From positions 37,990,515 through 38,054,514 of the forward strand of contig CM064523.1 in the NCBI GenBank assembly GCA_032716605.1: DNA of 64,000 bases, given 5' to 3'. The notes beneath the pieces are model-generated. The model had not been told where the DNA came from. It worked only from the letters and a program-made list of their open reading frames with translations, and did no database searches. The translations under genes and the position numbers were made by a program. Source of the DNA: Paralithodes platypus (lineage: Eukaryota; Arthropoda; Malacostraca; Decapoda; Lithodidae). Below are positions 1-10,512 of the stretch, in pieces. Positions within the stretch are counted from its first letter, which is position 1; the number at the start of each line of letters is the position of its first letter.

Positions 1-440
1 GCGCAGAATTCCGTTAGTTGGCTACGGACCATTGAGTTGCCTACTAGTTGAATTTCTTCCGTTTCCTCTTCATAGTCTGATAGAATCTGAAAGCTGTTGT
101 GGCACTCGGTAATTGGGATAATTTTCTTTGTCTTATGCCGAACGCTGTTCCTCACGACAGAAAAGTTGTCCTGAGGGAGAGCCAAGTTGTTATTTGGTTC
201 TTCCACAACCGATGGCTCCACTGGGGTCGGTGCTGCAGGCGTCGGGCTGTTGGAAATTGGTGTTGAATTACTGAGGTGTTGGGTGTTGATCTTGTTGTGT
301 GCTTCCTCCAGTTTTGCTGACAAATTTTCATGGAGCTGGCAATCTTCTCGGAGCTGGCAGAATCGGCAGATTTGAAGGTCAGAAGCAGCGAACATGATAG
401 CACCAACCCTACTGGCACAGCTCGTATAGGTGCGAGACAT
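1..440 (-). CDS. LINE ORF1 N-terminal part with SGNH-like block I (partial)
   Basis: An open frame reads from an ATG at 440 to the left edge with no stop, so the protein is cut by the window. Near the start is a Cys-rich segment (CRFCQLREDC) followed by a Lys/Glu/Leu-rich stretch that looks like a short coiled coil, then a Pro/Thr/Asn-rich linker. At 1-60 the reading reaches an acidic patch and the motif LVGNSMVRSQL. That is the position of block I of the esterase-like SGNH domain carried by many CR1-type LINE ORF1 proteins, where GDS is usual. Here Asn replaces the Asp before the candidate nucleophile Ser. ORF1 of this type is thought to act as an RNA-binding chaperone in the retrotransposition particle; the esterase activity is inferred from family. 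The rest of the domain and ORF2 lie outside the window. Confidence 0.6.
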   Translation of the reverse strand, partial: MSRTYTSCASRVGAIMFAASDLQICRFCQLREDCQLHENLSAKLEEAHNKINTQHLSNSTPISNSPTPAAPTPVEPSVVEEPNNNLALPQDNFSVVRNSVRHKTKKIIPITECHNSFQILSDYEEETEEIQLVGNSMVRSQLTEFC

Positions 441-530
441 GGTGACGTTTACTCATTTCAAATCACTTCACTCACTTTAAAACACTTCACTCACTTCAAA
501 AACACTTGCTTCACTAACTTAAATATTCCA

Positions 531-1160
531 CCAAGGCTAATAGCCTAACCAAAAACAAGAATGTTGAGAAACGCAGAAATAGGCTACCAGGGGTGATAGC
601 CTAACCGAAAACAAACATTTTGAAATACGCAGAAATAGGCCACTAAGGGTGATAGCCTAACCGAAATATAAACATATTAAATATGCAGAAATAGGCTACC
701 AGGGGTAATAGGCTATTCAAAAACAATGTTGTCATTAAATACGCATTGATAGCCTAACCAACAAAAACACAAAAATTAAATATGCAGAAATAGGCCATCA
801 GGGGTGATAGCCTAACCAAAAATTTGTTTTTTGAATCATGCAGAAATAGGACACCAGCGGTGTTAGCCTAACCGAAAATAAACATTTTGAAATACACATA
901 AATAGGCTACCAGGGGTGATAGCCTAACCGAAAACAATAATGTGAAATACACAGAAATAGGCCACCATTGGTGATAGCCTAACCGAAAAAGAAAACAATA
1001 ATTTACGTACACACATAGGCCACCTAAGGTGATAGCCTAATCAAAAGTATAAGTTTTTAAACACACACAAATAGGCCACCAGGGGTGATAGCTAAGTAAA
1101 ACAAAATAAAAAATGAGATATACAGAAATAGGCCCCTAGGGGTGGTGGCCTAATAAAAAT
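531..1160. repeat. ~57-bp minisatellite, about 11 copies
   Basis: The words ataggccaccaggggtgat and gatagcctaacc recur every 55-60 bases from about 531 to 1160. Copies differ by substitutions and by short A-rich spacers. The array ends about 90 bases upstream of the ATG of the minus-strand ORF1 at 440, so relative to that LINE it occupies the 5' leader. Several 5' leaders of LINEs are built of tandem monomers with promoter activity; that role is only an inference here. Confidence 0.85.
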
Positions 1161-1429
1161 AAAAATAACAAAAAATAAAATAAAAAATATGCAGAAATAA
1201 TTAAATGAGCAGAACTAAATAATATAATAAGTACCTAAATATATATACAATTACCCAAATAGAGATTATATAAAAAACAAGTATAACTGCACACAAAGGG
1301 TTAATATACTGTATGTATCAACAGATGTGCTGGTGTTGCTGTAGGCTAGTCAAGCAGGACTCTTTATAGATAAACAAAGTTTATCAGTCAAAAGTGTCTA
1401 CAAGATCATGCAAGCAACAACTAAAATTA

Positions 1430-1484
<55 letters not shown>

Positions 1485-2125
1485 CAGGTATATATAGCTA
1501 CAGCAGGATACTGAATACAATAACTATTAGAGTTAATATATATATCATACAATAAAAGGTATGTGTTCAGTGGTTAGCGTTGTCTGCTGCCTCACAGACA
1601 AAGGTTCATCAGCTAGAAATACAGCACAGTATCATACAAGGCAGCTACTGGGTAGTTTAACAAGTACTAACTACAGCAAGGACTGCAATTACTACAATAA
1701 GGGCTAGAGTTAGTATATGAACACAAACTAAGTGAATTGTTTACACCATAGGTGGCGCTAGAGTCGCCGGCGTCGGTATAGTCCAAACAAGGACACTTTT
1801 GACAACAAACCTTTATCAGTCAAACTACAACAATATATAGCAAATGCAGCAAAATATCATGCAAGGCAAAATACTGGGCGGTTTAGCAAGCACATAACTC
1901 CAGCTCATGCACACAAAAACCGAGATGATGAGCAATAGAACACTCAAATTATAGTCAAATATTCAGGCGACGAGAGAGAGAGCGTGGCTGGTAGCTACAG
2001 TCGACGATATATTTGCAATTTGTTGTTGATACTATTGGTGACAAGTCAGCGATATCGCGGAGATGAAATGCCATCCTATAGAATTACCCTCAAGCTCTAC
2101 CATATCCACTACCGAGACAGCTGCT
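1161..2125. other. AT-rich stretch with diverged internal duplication and a TA tract
   Basis: No gene is recognisable. A (TA)n tract lies at 1433-1478. A diverged direct repeat is visible: 1630-1670 (atcatacaaggcagctactggg) resembles 1853-1893 (atcatgcaaggcaaaatactggg), with further shared words such as tttatcagtca at 1380 and 1812. A short purine tract (gagagagagag) sits at 1972-1982. Confidence 0.5.
1562..1620 (+). mobile_element. tRNA-derived SINE remnant
   Basis: The string TCAGTGGTTAGCG matches a pol III A box and AAAGGTTCATCAG, 35 bases on, resembles a decayed B box (GGTTCGANNCC). Spacing is that of a tRNA gene. No body or tail could be delimited. Confidence 0.35.
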
Positions 2126-2173
2126 GCCAACACAACCACTGCCAACACAACCACTGCCAACACAACCACTACC
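2126..2173 (+). repeat. 15-bp satellite, left stump (3 units)
   Basis: Three tandem copies of CCAACACAACCACTG end in CACTACC. The same unit in the same orientation resumes at 7696, so this is the left remnant of an array split by the LINE at 2174-7695. Confidence 0.85.
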
Positions 2174-2700
2174 TGGTTGTAGACTAGACCTGGTTGTAGA
2201 CTGGTTGTAGACTACCTGGATAGACTACTATCTGGTTGGCAGCCCTGAGAGTGTGTTGTGGTGTGAATATCCTCCTGGATTCTTGCTTTTTTCTCTAAAT
2301 TGGTGTGAACCTCTACAACATGGATTATACAACATTATCAGTGAAGCCCTCGGGAACAATATGGTGAAGTGACCGTCAATATTGAGGTATTATAAAGGAT
2401 ACAGTGACTATAAACCTTCGTTGGTCGTGAACATCTGCAGTATTGTTGTGGTGAGGTTATGGCGGTGGAGGTATTTACCCCTCTACTCCAACTCCTTCCT
2501 GCCGGACTTATGAACGAGTGACGGTACTTATGATATAATATACACCTGGAGTTAAAGTGTACTGAATATGTATCTATACAATTATTCAGTATAATCCTAG
2601 ACAACCTCGGTGAATCTCCATTATATATCTTCATATTTGTGAACGTTCTCCGTTCTCTGTGATAATTATTATTATGGAGTCTTGCTAATAAACCATCACG

Positions 2701-4117
2701 ATGGGTGAGAATGAGTTTATTGTGAACAGTGTTTTGTGTTTCTTGAACTCGGGGAAAAATGATTACCCTTATGAAACTCTCAGTGATATAATTAACTCAT
2801 TTTACTGCTATGAAGAAATTAAAAAGGGGAAAGAAAGAATTACTATGTGCTATCTTGAGCGAAGATGGGACCTGTCGAAAGAATCCCGATAGAAAACGAA
2901 AAGAACTGAATGATTTAATTGAGCTTCACGAACGAGTGATCAAAGCAAAGAAGCCTGTGAAATTTGTGACTGAATCACATAAACGGATGCCGCCCATCGG
3001 TCTTGAAAAGTTTGGCCCACTACTACTGAACTTGTCTGAAGATACTGCACTGATTAAGGAGCTATTACAAAAAATTTTAGATATCAAAACCGAGGTGATT
3101 AATACTGGCGACATTGTTCGGCAAATTAAAATAGACTTTGCTGACTTAAAAGGCAAGTTCACCAGTGCTGTTTCGGGTCTTGACGAAGCAGTACGAGACA
3201 TAACGGTAAACGACGTTAATGTTTTGGAGGACTTAACATCCTTACGCAGCGTAACTGCGCAACCAATAACGCCGCCTGCACCACGAGCTGAACTCATCAC
3301 GAGTAATAATGATAACCATACCAGGGAATATTCAGAGGTGGCGAGGGTGAGCTCGACTCCTAATATAGTGAACAGAAGAGGTGTGAGGGATGCTGATGAG
3401 GTGGAGGGTGAAAGTGAGATTAGAGGCAAGGTGGTGGGGGGAGGACGGACGGCGGGAGGCAGCGGAGACCAGCGGGGAGCGGGGAGGAACGGAGGGGCGA
3501 CTGATGGAAATGTTGATGATGTGTTTGTCAACGTAAGAAAGGATAACGGCGATGCTGTGGCGGGAAGGATGAGGCATGGTCGGGATCTGCGAGGCAAAGG
3601 TGTGCCTGTGAGCCAGGAGAGGCAGCAACGTAGCTTTCCCTCATCCCGAGTCACCAGGATGAGTACAGGTGCCGTGACTAAGGGTGTCAGGCACACCTTT
3701 ATAGACGGGAGTGCCAGGGCACCCCCTTCATTAACACAGCGAAGCAGTACCTCCTCAGTAGATGAAGGGTGGAAACAGGTCAAGAATGGTAACAGGAAGA
3801 GGAAGGTAAATACTGGAGTAAGAGGTTTAAAGAAATGCGAAGGGTCGACACTCAAAGCTGCTATTAGAATGATTGATGTGTACATTGGAAGAGTTGATAA
3901 TAATGTAACAGGTCAGGAATTAAAGGTATATATAAAGGATGTCTTTGGTATGGATATTACAGCTATAAGTAAATTAATAATCAGGACTAATGAACACCAA
4001 GCCTTCAAAGTAACTGTAAAACTTGCCGAGAGAGAACAACTTTTTAATCCAGAACTATGGCCTGAAGATATCGTAGTTAATAAGTTTTTTAGCAGACCTG
4101 GTGAATCTAATAAGTAG
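2701..4117 (+). pseudogene. LINE ORF1 (gag-like), one frameshift
   Basis: An ATG at 2701 opens the conserved N-terminal part, but the downstream homology continues in the +1 frame from about 2815-2845, so one indel lies in the A/G-rich run there. The remaining 435-codon frame (2810-4117) has a basic segment (RKNPDRKRKELNDLIELH) and a conserved LPPI-like patch (KRMPPIGLEKFGPLL). A helical region follows, then a long Gly/Arg/Asp-rich disordered section (3360-3620) and a basic C-terminal domain with no zinc knuckle. Proteins of this type bind element RNA. The large frame on the opposite strand is a shadow. Confidence 0.7.
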
Positions 4118-4172
4118 TTTTTCTCTTGGTCTTAATAGTTATATATTTGTATTTTTTACCTTTTAATCTTTT

Positions 4173-7106
4173 GTGATAATGGCTTCTGATTGTATCAAGA
4201 TATGTACTTATAACTGCTGCTCTCTAAAGAAAAACATTGATTTGGTGAGACAGCTTACATCATCTGGCTATGATCTAATATTTTTACAGGAAACGTTTTT
4301 GACTGATGATAAACTTGCAATTTTAGACTTTGTTGATGAAGAGTACGATTGTGTTGCTGTAGGAGCCACGCTGTCTGATAAATCTTTAATTAGTATGGCC
4401 GGCAGACCTGAGGGAGGTATGGCTGTTTTATGGAAAAAAAATACACAGTTAAAAATAAATAATATTACATTGGAAAAAAATTACATGGTTTTTAATATAG
4501 ACATATATGGGTTTAATGTTGTTTTTATCAATATATATTTGAACAGCGATATTTGGAAAGCTGAAACTTTAAACAAATATTTGGAAACACTTTCATTATT
4601 GGAAAATTTAATGAACAATTTACTTTGTGATGATATTTGTATCATAGGGGATTTTAATGCTGACCCTCACTCAGGTAGAGCCTGGAGAAGTTTATCAGAC
4701 TTCATGGAGAGAAACTCTTTGCAATGCTATGACGTAAATATTTTGAGTAATGATTCTTACACTTTTGTTGGTTATGGAGACTCGGTTACTAGGTGGCTTG
4801 ATCATGTTGTAGGCAAGGAAGACAACAACATTACTGTGAAAAACATAAAAATACTTTACAGTGTTGTGGGATCTGATCATTTTCCAGTGGAAGTATCTCT
4901 GAAATTTACTGGGGTAAGACCGACAAGATCATTTGCTCCGATTATTGAAGAAAATAGAGCCTATATTAACTGGGATAAGCTAAAGGCGAATGATTTTAAT
5001 GATATAAATAATAGGGTTGATGACCTCTTACAAGATATGTGTTCCTTGCCTATTCATGACTGTCATAAGTTAGGCTGCAGGGATCCAAATCACTGGAAAA
5101 TGATTGATAAATTGTACAAACATATCACGACCAGCATTCAGACTTCTAGTAGAGATTACGAACGTCATAGCATCAGGAAAAATAAATATAAGGTAATACC
5201 AGGGTGGAACCGATGTATTAGAGCTAAACACAGTGTTGCCAGGGAGACATTTTTACTATGGGTGAGACAAGGTAGACTGAGAGGAACGGATCTACATCGC
5301 CAGATGTTAGAGGCCAGAAAGGAGTTTAAAACAACACTCAATGACTGTAAACGTAACGAACAAAGAGAAGTTTGCAATTCAATCATGGACAAATTTCATT
5401 ATAAAAACAAATCAGAATTTTGGGGTGAAGTTAAAAGAAAACGGGGATTTAAGAAATCGGCAAGTGTTATTAATGGTCAAAGTGACAATTATAATATTAC
5501 TCAAGTATTTGCAGATAAATTTTTACCTAGTCTAATTTCGGATAACAATGAGGCAGAGGAAAATTTCTGCAACGAACTGAAACAAGCCTGGGCTGGTGGT
5601 AGAAAAATGTATCTAACAATATCTAGTCACACTCTTAAAAATCTCATACCTCGTCTTAATTCGGGCCAAGGTCATGACCTCATCCATGCAACTTTTTTAA
5701 AGAATGCTTCACAATTATTTTTGGAAAACCTTGCTTGCTTCTTGAATACGTGTTTTACCCACTGTTATCTCCCTGAAGACTTATTTAAAGGGTACTATTA
5801 CTCCAATTATTAAGGACATTAGAAAAAATGTAACAGAGGCAGATAACTACCGGCCTGTAATGCAGTCCTCATGCCTTTTAAAACTCTTTGAATTGTTTAT
5901 GTTAGATATATTGTCTGAAAAACTTATTATTAATTATAGACAATTTGGATTTAAAGCTGGTTCTTCAACAACAGATACATGCTGTATCCTGAAAGAGGTT
6001 ATGAAAAAGTATACAAACTGTAAGAAAACTGCTATTGCAACATTTATTGATCTAAGCAAAGCTTTTGATAGGTTGGATCATTTTATTCTAGGTAAGAAAT
6101 TGTTAAAATCTTCTGTACCAGTAGATATTACCCTTATTATCCTTCATTATTTAAGAAATCAAAAAGCTAACATTAAATGGCAAGATTTCTATAGTAACTA
6201 TCAGTATATTGAAAAGGGAGTAAGACAAGGGGGAGTTCTCTCCCCTTTTTATTTATTTTTTTCATTAACGAAATTATACTTGATGTGGTAAGAACCAATG
6301 TTGGATGCAGATATGGTGACGTAAGAAGCAACATTTTAGCTTACGCAGATGATTTGGTTTTACTTGCAGATTCTATTTCGAATATGGATGTATTATATAC
6401 TAAATTATGTTCTTCTATTGACGCACATTTACTTACAATTAATAAGGGTAAATCTAAAAGTATGATTTTTTCTACAAAACCAGATCAGAAAGTACAAAGC
6501 ATCGAGCTGAATGGTGATAGACTGGAGGTTGTTAAGGCGTTCAAGTACCTTGGGCATAACATCCTTTTTAATTTCAAAGATACGGATGACATAAGTTTTA
6601 GAATAAACAAATGTTATGCCTCCTTTAACAGCATGTTTAGAAATTTTAAACAGGTGAATACAGATACTTTTATATTTCTTTTTAACTCATACTGTCTACC
6701 AGACTATGGTATTCCCCTCTGGAATCATAATTCTTCTTTTAAATCTAATATTTTTAAAACTTTTAAAATAGCTTTTAATAAATCACTTAAGCGCATATGT
6801 CAGGTGCCAGCCTATGCCAGCAGTCATATCACGGCAGCTCGATGCAACCAGTTGCTTCTTGACCATCATACAGCATTGGTTCAAGCTCGCTATTGTAGGA
6901 GAATACTAAGGTCACAAAACCCTATCATTAAGTTCAATATATCTATTATTAAGGAAGGGTTCATGATGCAGCATGTAATAAATCTCTTTAGAAATGTATA
7001 CAATGTTAATATACTGGGAGAAGAGGTAGATGTACTGAAAGCCAGGATAGAGTGGGTTCAAAGGCATGAGGACAGACGAGGCCCTTGCATATATTATGGG
7101 TACTAG
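4173..7106 (+). pseudogene. LINE ORF2: AP endonuclease plus reverse transcriptase
   Basis: The first frame (4173-5813) is an apurinic-type endonuclease: Asn in YNCCSL near residue 14, Glu in FLQET near 40, GDFNADP near 160 and GSDHFP near 235. This nicks target DNA and starts target-primed reverse transcription. RT follows in two shifted frames. The fingers and palm are at 5790-6270 (FIDLSKAFDRLDH, GVRQGGVLSPF). The catalytic YADD lies at 6342-6353 (LAYADDLVLL), followed by FKYLGHNI. Frame breaks fall near 5788 in a GGG run and near 6245-6265 in a T run, both homopolymers. All catalytic residues survive, so decay is recent. ORF2 starts 55 bases after the ORF1 stop. No RNase H or C-terminal zinc finger was seen before the stop at 7106. 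Confidence 0.85.
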
Positions 7107-7337
7107 TTCTTACAAGTTGTCATAGGTTCTTCTGTTTAGGTTTTATTTCATGTCATATTTATATTAATTTACTTATACACTGTTTTTCAAATTTATAACA
7201 ATATTCAGATATACTTTTAGCTTGATAAGCTAATAAGCTGAAGTGATATATTACTTTTATTGTTGGAGCTTGCTTTAATTTAAGGAGTAAACATATTTTT
7301 TCTGTACAGTAATACAGTAACAGCTATACAATATTAG

Positions 7338-7338
<1 letters not shown>

Positions 7339-7428
<90 letters not shown>
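7339..7428. repeat. (TA)n followed by poly(T)
   Basis: A TA run of about 45 bases is followed after ATGTG by an uninterrupted T run of about 40. It lies inside the 3' region of the LINE at 2174-7695 and may mark a nested poly(A)-tailed insertion on the minus strand, but no body is recognisable. Confidence 0.8.
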
Positions 7429-7429
<1 letters not shown>

Positions 7430-7695
7430 TATGTATATTTTACTTTCGACTAAATGAAAGCTACTGTAACAACGCGTAAATACTGTATTAAGTTAATATT
7501 AACGCAAATCAATTTATTGAGAAGTACCAGAATTGAGTTAAACAATTATATTTAGTATTACAAATTATATAATGAGGGGACGAACTATTATTGGATGTAC
7601 CAGGTCACACTTTTAAAGATTGATCTATTTCTAATGTATATGTAATGTATATAAGTTTATGTATATTACGAAATAAAGTTATTGAATTGAATTGA

Positions 7696-8824
7696 ACTAC
7701 CAACACAACCACTGCCAATACAACCATTGCGAATACAGCCACTGCTAACAAATACACTGCCAACACAACACCTACCAACACAACCACTGCCAACACAACC
7801 ATTACCAACACAACCACTGCCAACACAACCATTACCAACACAACCACTACCAACACAACCACTGCCAATACAACCACTGCGAATACAGCCACTGCTAACA
7901 AATACACTGCCAACACAACACCTACCAGCACAACCACTGCCAACACAACCACTGCCAACACAACACTGCCAACACAACCATTACCAACACAACCACTGCC
8001 AATACAACCACTGCTACCACAACCACTGCTAACAAATACACTGCCAACACAACCACTACCAACTCAACCACTACCAACACAACCACTGCCGACACAACCA
8101 CTGCCGACACAACCACTGTCAATGCAACCACTACCAAAACAACCACTGCCAACACAATCACTGCCAACACAACCACTGCCAACACAACCACTGCCAACAC
8201 AACCACTGCCAACACAACCACTGCCAACACAACCACTGCCAACACAACCACTGCCACCACAACCACTGCTAACAAATACACTGCCAACACAACCACTGCC
8301 AACACAACCACTACCAACACAACCACTGCCGACACAACCACTGCCAATGCAACCACTACCAAAACAACCACTGCCAACACAACCACTGCCGATACAACCA
8401 CTGCCAACACAACCACTGCCAACACAACCACTGCCAACACAACCACTGCCAACACAAACACTGCCAACACAACCACTGCCAACACAACCACTGCCAACAC
8501 AACCACTGCCAACACAACCACTGACAACACATCCCTTGCCAACAAAACCACTGCCAACACAACCACTGACAACACAACCACTGCCAACACAACCACTGAC
8601 ACTACAACCACTGCCAACACAACCACTACCAATACATCCACAGCCAACACAATTACTGTCAACACAACCACTACCAACATAACCACTGTCAAAACAACCA
8701 CTGCCAACACAACCACTGTCAATACAATCACTGCCAACACAACCACTGCTGACAAATACACTGCCAACACATCAACTACCAACACATCCACTGTCAACAC
8801 AACCACTGTCAACACAACCACTGC
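7696..8824 (+). repeat. 15-bp satellite array (CCAACACAACCACTG)n, block 1
   Basis: About 75 units. The period is a multiple of three, so long meaningless frames open on both strands (QPLPT repeats on plus, VVVLA on minus). Higher-order structure is visible: a block with caaatacactgccaacacaacacctacc occurs at about 7750 and again at about 7905, and gctaacaaatacactgcc recurs near 8028 and 8268. Confidence 0.95.
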
Positions 8825-9345
8825 GGGCGGGTGCCCAACCCCGAAAGGGGTTGAAATAGGGGAGCTATCCCCCCGCCAAAGGCGGCTTTCTAGGGCCTTT
8901 CCTAGCTGATGCTGAGAGGATTGGGTTCTAGTCATATGGTGATGGGCTGGTCTATCAGAGTGAGAACTGAGCGATCTCTGCCATACCCGTAGCTTACTCC
9001 GACTGTTCCTTTTACTTATGTATTTCCTAGATCTCAAGTGACGGCGTCTTTTCCGTGGATTGACCTCCCAATCTACCAAGATTGGAAGCCAAAGCGTCAC
9101 ATTTTTCCTTTGCCCCTCAACTTTCTCTTCATAATTGCTGAGGGGCACAGGGCCCTGGGTGGGACTTTGGTTTCCCGGGCGTTTCCGCACCCTCCTCAGC
9201 TCCCCGCCATGGAGTGGCTTCGGTCACCCGGGCTTTATTGTGGTAGGCAGAGAGGGTTCTGTGGGGGTGCTCAGTTATGGCCTTGGCCTTTGCTCGGGGC
9301 CTTGGGGCTGTTCGGCCAGGCAGCTTGGGGAACAACAACAACAAC
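8825..9345 (+). mobile_element. SINE-like ~520-bp element with (AAC)n tail, copy 1
   Basis: The sequence from GGCGGGTGCCCAACCCCG to GCTTGGGGAACAACAAC is repeated almost base for base at 13342-13866. It breaks the satellite array and is followed by the same satellite phase that precedes it (AACACAACCACTGC on both sides). The (AAC)n tail and target duplication indicate retrotransposition. No clear tRNA A/B-box pair was found at the 5' end, so it could be a 5'-truncated LINE tail or a non-tRNA SINE. A minus-strand frame of about 70 codons is kept in both copies, but nothing suggests that it is a protein. Confidence 0.75.
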
Positions 9346-10390
9346 AACACAACCACTGCCAACATAACCACTGCCAACATAATCACTGTCAACACAACCA
9401 CTGCCAACATAACCACTGCCAACATAACCACTGTCAACACAACCACTGTCAACACAACCACTGCCAACATAACCACTGCCAACACAACCACTGTCAACAC
9501 AACCACTGCCAACACAACCACTGCCAACACAACCACTGCCATTACAACCACTGCCAACATAACCACTGCCAACACAACCTCTGCCATCACAGCCACTGTC
9601 AACACAACCACTGCCAATACAACCACTGCCAACATAGTCACTGCCAACACAACCACTGCCAACACAACCTCTGCCATCACAACCTCTGCCATCACAACCA
9701 CTGTCAACACAACCACTGTCAACATAGTCACTGCCAACACAACCACTGCCAACACAACCACTGCCAACACAACCTCTGCCATCACAACTACTACCAACAC
9801 AATTGCATTGCCATCACAACCACTGCCAACACAATCACTACCAACATAGCCACTGCCAACACAACCTCTGCCATCACAGCCACTGTCAACACAACCACTG
9901 CCAATACAACCACTGCCAACATAGTCACTGCCAACACAACCACTGCCAACACAACCTCTGCCATCACAACCTCTGCCATAACAATCACTGTCAACACAAC
10001 CACTGCCAACATAGTCACTGCCAACACAACCACTGCCATCACAACCACTGCCAACACAACCTCTGCCATCACAACTACTACCAACACAATTGCATTGCCA
10101 TCACAACCACTGCCAACACAATCACTACCAACATAGCCACTGCCAACACAACCTCTGCCATCACAATCACTGCCAACACAACCACTGCCAACATAATTAT
10201 TGCCAACACAATTACTGCCAACACAACCACTGCCAACACAACCACTGCCAACACAACCACTACCAACATAATACTGCCAACATAACCACTGCCAACACAA
10301 CCCATTGCCAACACAACTACTGCCGCTGCCAACACAACCACTGCCAACACAACCACTGTTATCACAACCACTGCCAACACAACCACTAGT
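9346..10390 (+). repeat. 15-bp satellite array, block 2, with ~290-bp higher-order repeat
   Basis: The same 15-bp unit as at 7696, with variants (CCATCACAACCTCTG, CCAACATAGTCACTG). A run of variants around caattgcattgccatcaca occurs at about 9800 and again at about 10090, showing amplification in units of about 290 bases. The array decays at its right end into CA-rich sequence (10391-10505). Confidence 0.95.
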
Positions 10391-10512
10391 ACACAAACTT
10401 TCACATCCTTAAACACACATACCATGTCATACACACACAGAATCGTATCACACACAGTTACTATCTACCCCCAAGCACGCACGCACACTCACACACACAC
10501 ACCCACACAGAT

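Larger units (their letters stand above)
2174..7695 (+). mobile_element. Near full-length non-LTR retrotransposon in satellite DNA
   Basis: A 5.5-kb LINE with a 5' leader (2174-2700, opening with repeats of tggttgtagac), ORF1, an endonuclease-RT ORF2 and a 3' region of about 590 bp ending in AATAAAG and a GAATT-repeat tail. Both sides are the 15-bp satellite in the same orientation, and ACTACC occurs at 2168-2173 and 7696-7701 as a possible short target duplication. The ORF1 and EN sequence resemble elements of the I/Daphne/CR1 group common in marine invertebrates; the exact clade is not settled. At least three frameshifts make this copy inactive. Confidence 0.85.

Noticed and set aside
2926..3885. 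319-codon minus-strand frame opposite LINE ORF1
   Set aside because: It is antisense to a recognisable ORF1 with family features; shadow frame.
8122..8682. 186-codon QPLPT repeat protein
   Set aside because: Same satellite in another frame.
7922..9190. 422-codon minus-strand frame rich in VVVLA, seeming a hydrophobic membrane protein
   Set aside because: It is the 15-bp satellite read on the opposite strand joined to the SINE-like element; period divisible by three keeps it open.
9135..10136. 333-codon plus-strand frame with HNHCQ repeats, like a metal-binding His/Cys protein
   Set aside because: Satellite translation; all three frames and the other strand are equally open and codons show no constraint.
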